From the NCBI RefSeq assembly GCF_000820025.1, contig NZ_CDBI01000008.1:24658-88657 (forward strand): a DNA stretch of 64,000 bases, given 5' to 3'. Positions 63,890 through 64,000 of this stretch are shown here, in pieces (within the stretch, counting starts at the first letter, position 1; the number at the start of each line of letters is the position of its first letter). This DNA comes from Aeromonas popoffii. GTDB taxonomy: Bacteria; Pseudomonadota; Gammaproteobacteria; Enterobacterales; Aeromonadaceae. Below the pieces are notes generated by a model. The model made no database searches. It was not told the origin of the DNA and worked only from the letters and a program-made list of their open reading frames with translations. Position numbers and translations under genes: made by a program.

Positions 63890-64000
63890 TCATTTGCGGA
63901 ATTCAGGCGGAATGGGCAGCTCGTTGGCGAGCGGATTGGGGCGCCGGCCACGACCACGGCGGAACTTCTTGAGCTGATACACATAGGCCAGCACCTGAGC
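63890..64000 (-). CDS. flhB: Flagellar export switch FlhB, C-terminal end (partial)
   Basis: Only the last 36 codons lie in the window: AQVLAYVYQLKKFRRGRGRR then PNPLANELPIPPEFRK and a stop. This matches the FlhB C-terminus, where VLAYV-QLK is followed by a basic stretch and a Pro-rich tail. The gene continues past the right edge. It is followed leftward by flhA, the usual flhB-flhA order. Confidence 0.88.
   Translation of the reverse strand, partial: AQVLAYVYQLKKFRRGRGRRPNPLANELPIPPEFRK

Overview
The window looks like a chromosomal segment of a gammaproteobacterium, most likely an Aeromonas (inference). The supporting signs are GC-rich coding DNA, a polar-flagellum chemotaxis block with ParC/ParP-type polarity proteins next to CheW, a MalI-MalX-MalY locus, UhpT, and paired GlyGly-CTERM metalloproteases. 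No rRNA, tRNA, CRISPR array, prophage or intact insertion sequence was found.

Layout. 1-2.9 kb: a broken AraC-type regulator, manA and small proteins. 2.9-14.2 kb: sugar genes. malY and malX run leftward from a perfect MalI operator and divergent malI; an aldose-epimerase-like gene, an MFS sugar porter and a 1092-residue DUF5107/TPR protein form a leftward unit divergent from a ROK regulator. 14.3-18.3 kb: a patchwork of acetyltransferases, an AT-rich LysR/EamA pair, a 140-bp direct repeat and gene scraps. 18.3-26.5 kb: housekeeping genes (uhpT, rluE, nudJ, mnmA, hflD, purB, roxA), with a striking 80-bp tandem duplication of the hflD start region. 26.7-29.6 kb: an AT-rich Tat-exported protein of unknown function with central hydrophobic hairpins. 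30.2-33.7 kb: yhbS-like, a three-part fusion protein, a GST and pdxH. 33.8-38.7 kb: two paralogous GlyGly-CTERM zinc metalloproteases flanking a small lipoprotein. 38.9-42.3 kb: an RsmB/RsmF-like methyltransferase, grxD, sodB and mlaA.

42.4-49.7 kb is a complete cytochrome c maturation operon read leftward (ccmABCDEFGHI), mostly with ATGA overlaps. 49.8-64 kb is the flagellar and chemotaxis block, also leftward: flhB (partial), flhA, flhF, flhG, fliA, cheY, cheZ, cheA, cheB, a second MotA/MotB-type stator pair, parC, parP, cheW and a DUF2802 protein. It combines the type III export gate (FlhA/FlhB), polar placement and number control of flagella (FlhF/FlhG), sigma-28, the signalling core, polar array placement and a stator.

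Nothing here is a clear new multi-gene defence or mobile system. The items most worth following are the Tat-exported hydrophobic-hairpin protein, the DUF5107 sugar cluster, the HAD/GNAT/nucleotidyltransferase-like fusion, the hflD leader duplication and the triplicated motif in CheA.
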